DNA from: Eikenella exigua
GTDB taxonomy: Bacteria; Pseudomonadota; Gammaproteobacteria; Burkholderiales; Neisseriaceae
Direction: 5' to 3'
Assembly: GCF_008805035.1 (NCBI RefSeq)
Contig: NZ_CP038018.1
Location: forward strand, 1,860,001-1,924,000
Length of the DNA: 64,000 nt
Below, piece after piece: positions 61,182-64,000 of this stretch; the stretch's first letter is position 1, and each line of letters begins with the position of its first letter. The notes below the pieces were generated by a model. It had not been told where the DNA came from, made no database searches, and worked only from the letters and a program-made list of their open reading frames with translations. Made by a program: the position numbers and the translations under genes.

Positions 61182-62851
61182 AGTGTGATAATCCCCGGGC
61201 TGTCCATGCCCAATTTCGGGTCTTGCATGATGTTCACCGCACAAAACAACGCAATCACCGGGTCGATTTTCGCCACCCCGGCCGCCTGTTTGGTGATGTA
61301 CACCGCATTGCCCCGCAGTTCGGCTTTGGCGTTGGCGATACTCCATGCCAACAGCGGCTGCCCGCCGTGCAGCAACCGCCCTTCGCCCAACTTTTGCTCG
61401 GCCATTTTGATGTCATTGGTAAGCTGGTAGCCCTGTTTTACAGCGGTGGCATCGCTATCCGCGAAACCGTGCCGATTCAGTGCATCCAAAATCACGCTGT
61501 TGCGTGCCGGGTCAATGCCGATGCCGCCGAGCTGCCCGCAATCGCGCACTTCGGCAATCAGCGCGGCCATTTGTTCGTATTCTTGGCCGAATTCGTCCAC
61601 AATCTGCAAATCGCCCTGCCGCTCGAAATCAAGCAAAAGCGGCGCAATTTGCTTGCGCCGCTCCAATACCACCCGGTTTACCCATGCCCGGCTCCAAACC
61701 AGCCAGCTTTCCGGGTCGGCCTTCAGCCGCCCCAGCAACACGAAGCCCAACAGGTCGTCCATGCCGCCGCCGTCGATGCCGGCCGTTACCACATCGCAAT
61801 TTGCTAGCAGGTATGGCAGCCCGGCCATTTCCGGCCGTGCCTGCCTCTCCCAGAAATCCGCACCCACCCAGCGGTCGTTGCGCAGGTTCAGCCCGATTTC
61901 CACATTCAGGTGCTTGGCGTAAAACTCGGCAATCGCCTCGCCGCCCTTGGCTTCCGCCTTCTGTTTCAGCGTCAGCAGGGTGCGCACGTCCACGCTGGCT
62001 CCGAGATTCGGGTTGGTGATGTGGAAATTGTCCGGGTTTTCGTAAGCCTTGCTGTCCAGCATGGCGCGCGGAAATTCGTACAGCACCGGTAGATAATTGG
62101 GGTTTACCACCTTACCGTCGCGCACATCACGCGCCAAATCCAGCTCCGCCTTAAATACCCCGGCCGGCGGCTCGGTGGATTGGGTCGAGAGTTTGATCAC
62201 AAAGCCGTCGATACGCGACAGCAAGCCGCCTGTGGCTTCGGTGATGACGGATTCGGCATTGGCCACCTTGCCGAACAAGTGCAGCTCGTCAATCAAAATC
62301 CCCGTCGCCTTCGAACCGCCTACGGTTTTATCATCCGCCGCCACCACTTTCAGCGTGGCACGGGTTACCCGGTTGGTGATGGTGCGCGTGTGCGGCTGGA
62401 TGTGGTAGGTAGCGGTCAGCGCTGGGTCGGAACGGATCATGTCCCACGCCGGCTTGAAGCTGTTATCTGCTACCTCCTTAGTCGGCGCCAAAATCAAATA
62501 TTCCGAGCTTTCGCGCTCATCCAAATCCATTGCCGTCAGCATAATGGCGGCGGCAATGGTGGATTTGCCGTTCTTCTTGGAAATCAACAGGAAAAAATCG
62601 TTGATTTCGCGCCGATAGGTTGTCGGGTGATGTGCGCCGAAAATCGCGCCCACGAAGTCATACACCCACGGCCGGGTTACATCGCCGATACGCGGCCGCC
62701 CTAGCACATCCCGCAATACCAGCGAGGCAAAAAACTGCACAGCTCGGTTCGCCATTTCCGGATATAGCGGCCGCACCGGCACCAGGCTTTCGCCGGCCAT
62801 AATGCGCCGCTCCCAGTCCGGTAGGGCGGTTGTCCACTTTAATTCGTCCAT
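61178..62851 (-). CDS. Phage terminase large subunit
   Basis: A 557-residue packaging motor. The ATPase domain has LLISKKNGKSTIAAAIMLTA (Walker A variant) and ATGILIDELHLFG (Walker B with the catalytic glutamate). The C-terminal nuclease domain has aspartates in VTAGIDGGGMDDLLGFVLLG and GGIGIDPARNSVIL. It is of the HK97/Terminase_1 type. It starts at ATG 62851, overlapping the small subunit gene by 13 bases. Confidence 0.95.
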   Translation of the reverse strand: MDELKWTTALPDWERRIMAGESLVPVRPLYPEMANRAVQFFASLVLRDVLGRPRIGDVTRPWVYDFVGAIFGAHHPTTYRREINDFFLLISKKNGKSTIAAAIMLTAMDLDERESSEYLILAPTKEVADNSFKPAWDMIRSDPALTATYHIQPHTRTITNRVTRATLKVVAADDKTVGGSKATGILIDELHLFGKVANAESVITEATGGLLSRIDGFVIKLSTQSTEPPAGVFKAELDLARDVRDGKVVNPNYLPVLYEFPRAMLDSKAYENPDNFHITNPNLGASVDVRTLLTLKQKAEAKGGEAIAEFYAKHLNVEIGLNLRNDRWVGADFWERQARPEMAGLPYLLANCDVVTAGIDGGGMDDLLGFVLLGRLKADPESWLVWSRAWVNRVVLERRKQIAPLLLDFERQGDLQIVDEFGQEYEQMAALIAEVRDCGQLGGIGIDPARNSVILDALNRHGFADSDATAVKQGYQLTNDIKMAEQKLGEGRLLHGGQPLLAWSIANAKAELRGNAVYITKQAAGVAKIDPVIALFCAVNIMQDPKLGMDSPGIITL

Positions 62852-63567
62852 ACCGGCACCCGTCCTTTAAACGGCGCGGCTTGTCCGCCCGCCTCTTCGC
62901 CGGGCCCGTCGCCCGTTTCAAACAGCGGAGCGCCGCCATCGGTTGGGCGGCGAGCGTAGCGCAAGCGCTGCGCCTGCTCCAGTTCGGCTTCCTTCTTGTT
63001 TTGTGCGGCAGGTTTGGCCATCGTGTATTTCGCCTTAGCTTCCGCTGCCGCCTGTTTTTCTTTGTGCGAGGCGTGCGGGTTGATCAGCACGCTGTCCCAA
63101 TATTGCAGGGGCTCGGTAGTTGCCCCCAACCGGCGGCAAAACACCTGCACAAGTTCGCAAAACAGCGCGTCTGCCGTATCCGCCTGCGCCAACCACGCCT
63201 TGATTTTCGGCGCAGTGATGCCCCAAGCCGCCGGCATCGCCGCCAGCACCGCCTCTGCCACCACCTGCAACTCTTCCGGCTTGGCATAGCGCAGCCAAGC
63301 GGCCACATCATCGGCACAAAAAAACGGCAACCCGTTCTGGATTGCCGTTCTATTCTGTTTTTCCCCTTGCGGCGGGCTGTAGTATTCCGGCCAGCAGGAA
63401 GCGATAAAGGCGCGCACATCCGCGTCCTTCGCCCAGCGCGACCCAGAAGCCGCCGCACACTTCTCACTGCAGCCGATTTCCAACGCCGCTGCCCGATTCG
63501 ATATTCTCTCCGGCTTGGCGGCAACAATAGCTTCCGCAAAGCTACGTTTTTTCCCAACCAAAGCCAT
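62839..63567 (-). CDS. Phage terminase small subunit
   Basis: A 242-residue DNA-recognition subunit. The N-terminal helix-turn-helix-like region (ERISNRAAALEIGCSEKCAA, about residues 20-45) is followed by helices and a charged C-terminus. Position directly before the large subunit supports the call. No closely matching family motif is visible, so it rests mainly on context. Confidence 0.75.
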   Translation of the reverse strand: MALVGKKRSFAEAIVAAKPERISNRAAALEIGCSEKCAAASGSRWAKDADVRAFIASCWPEYYSPPQGEKQNRTAIQNGLPFFCADDVAAWLRYAKPEELQVVAEAVLAAMPAAWGITAPKIKAWLAQADTADALFCELVQVFCRRLGATTEPLQYWDSVLINPHASHKEKQAAAEAKAKYTMAKPAAQNKKEAELEQAQRLRYARRPTDGGAPLFETGDGPGEEAGGQAAPFKGRVPVWTN

Positions 63568-63702
63568 AAAAAACCTTTAAAAACAATATATAAAAATAGT
63601 AAACAAGCCTTTAACGCTAAAGCATTAACAAACCCACCCAAAACACACTAAAAAATGCGCGTGAGGGGGCGGGCGGTCTAGGGCGGCGAGGGCTGTAGAG
63701 TT
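63568..63702. other. Gap between HNH nuclease and terminase genes
   Basis: It contains AT-rich sequence and then a G-rich tract (63655-63690). In HK97-like phages the cos or pac packaging site lies in this place, but no site can be assigned from sequence alone. Confidence 0.3.
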
Positions 63703-64000
63703 TTATACCCCCCTGCCCATAAACCGGCCACCTTGCCGCTCTTGTTTCTGTTTTCGGCTGTCGTGGCAATGCTTGCAAAGCGGCTGCCAGTTTGTGCTAT
63801 CCCAAAACAAAGTATCATTCCCACCGTGCGGTTTGATGTGATCGACCACCGTGGCTGGTACAGTCTTGCCATCAGCAGTACACATTACACATAGCGGATG
63901 TTCAGCCAGATAGTGCAGGCGCGCCTTTTGCCAGCGGTAGCCATATCCGCGCGCGGTGCTGCTACTGCCTTTGGCACGCCGTGCCGAGCCAGATATACCT
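63703..64000 (-). CDS. Phage HNH endonuclease, 5' end outside the window
   Basis: The visible 98 residues include the basic lead RGYGYRWQKARLHYLAEHPL, the zinc cysteines in CVMC and CKHC, and the HNH core VVDHIKPHGG...DSTNWQPLCKHCHDSRK. Such nucleases sit beside terminases in HK97-like phages and are needed for packaging cleavage. The reading frame continues off the right edge. Confidence 0.9.
   Translation of the reverse strand, partial: GISGSARRAKGSSSTARGYGYRWQKARLHYLAEHPLCVMCTADGKTVPATVVDHIKPHGGNDTLFWDSTNWQPLCKHCHDSRKQKQERQGGRFMGRGV

Noticed and set aside
63678..63872. Second frame over the HNH nuclease
   Set aside because: The zinc and HNH motifs read only in the frame ending at 63703.
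33456..64000. Mu-like phage or gene transfer agent
   Set aside because: A tyrosine integrase, lambda-type tail genes, HK97-type head genes and G/GT chaperones are present, and no Mu transposase. Lysis genes, integrase and attachment site argue for a normal temperate siphovirus.

Overview
The window is most likely Eikenella (Neisseriaceae). The intergenic spaces, and several genes, carry dozens of copies of AGGCTACCTGAA or its reverse complement. This is the Eikenella dialect of the neisserial DNA uptake sequence (AG-eikDUS). The gene content (aroQ-accB-accC, topA-smg-dprA, ratA-rnfH, misR/misS-like two-component pair, dusA) fits a beta-proteobacterium of this family. Many convergent gene pairs are separated by two uptake sequences facing each other, which form terminator-like hairpins.

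Bases 1-33,360 are chromosomal. A broken trpB remnant and a broken EamA-family transporter lie at the left edge; the transporter sits behind an intact-looking TPP riboswitch and terminator. Then come a uracil/hypoxanthine-DNA glycosylase-like gene, YdcH-like protein, aroQ, accB, accC, an SppA-type peptidase, a GlsB/YeaQ-type membrane protein, topA, smg and dprA (coupled), ratA-rnfH, rep, an EF-hand-like exported protein, apbC, a ZipA-like protein, a sensor kinase/response regulator pair, trmO, an MliC-like lipoprotein, a metallo-beta-lactamase-fold hydrolase, orn, pgi, ampD, an Lrp regulator, pnp, a YccS-like membrane protein and dusA.

From about 33,250 to the right edge is a lambda/HK97-like siphovirus prophage whose left end lies in the 5' end of dusA, a known integration site. 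Reading from the left: tyrosine integrase, HicAB toxin-antitoxin, adenine methylase, lysis genes (Rz with embedded Rz1, endolysin, and a second spanin-like pair with a holin-like protein), tail fibre genes, lambda J/I/K/L/M-like tail tip genes, tape measure, G/GT-type tail chaperones with a programmed -1 slip site, tail tube, head-tail joining proteins, capsid, ClpP-type protease, portal, terminases and an HNH nuclease cut by the window edge. All late genes are on the minus strand, so the late promoter, repressor/replication region and right attachment site should lie beyond base 64,000.

A 1.6-kb cassette interrupts the connector genes. It holds an unknown 92-residue protein and, on the opposite strand, an antirepressor preceded by a C4-type antisense RNA. 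It is bracketed by uptake-sequence hairpins. Other points of note are a family of composite repeats bounded by uptake sequences, uptake sequences of foreign (Simonsiella/Kingella-type) dialects in the phage late genes, 10-bp phased repeats at the dusA/integrase junction, and a peptidase-like domain inside the tape measure protein.
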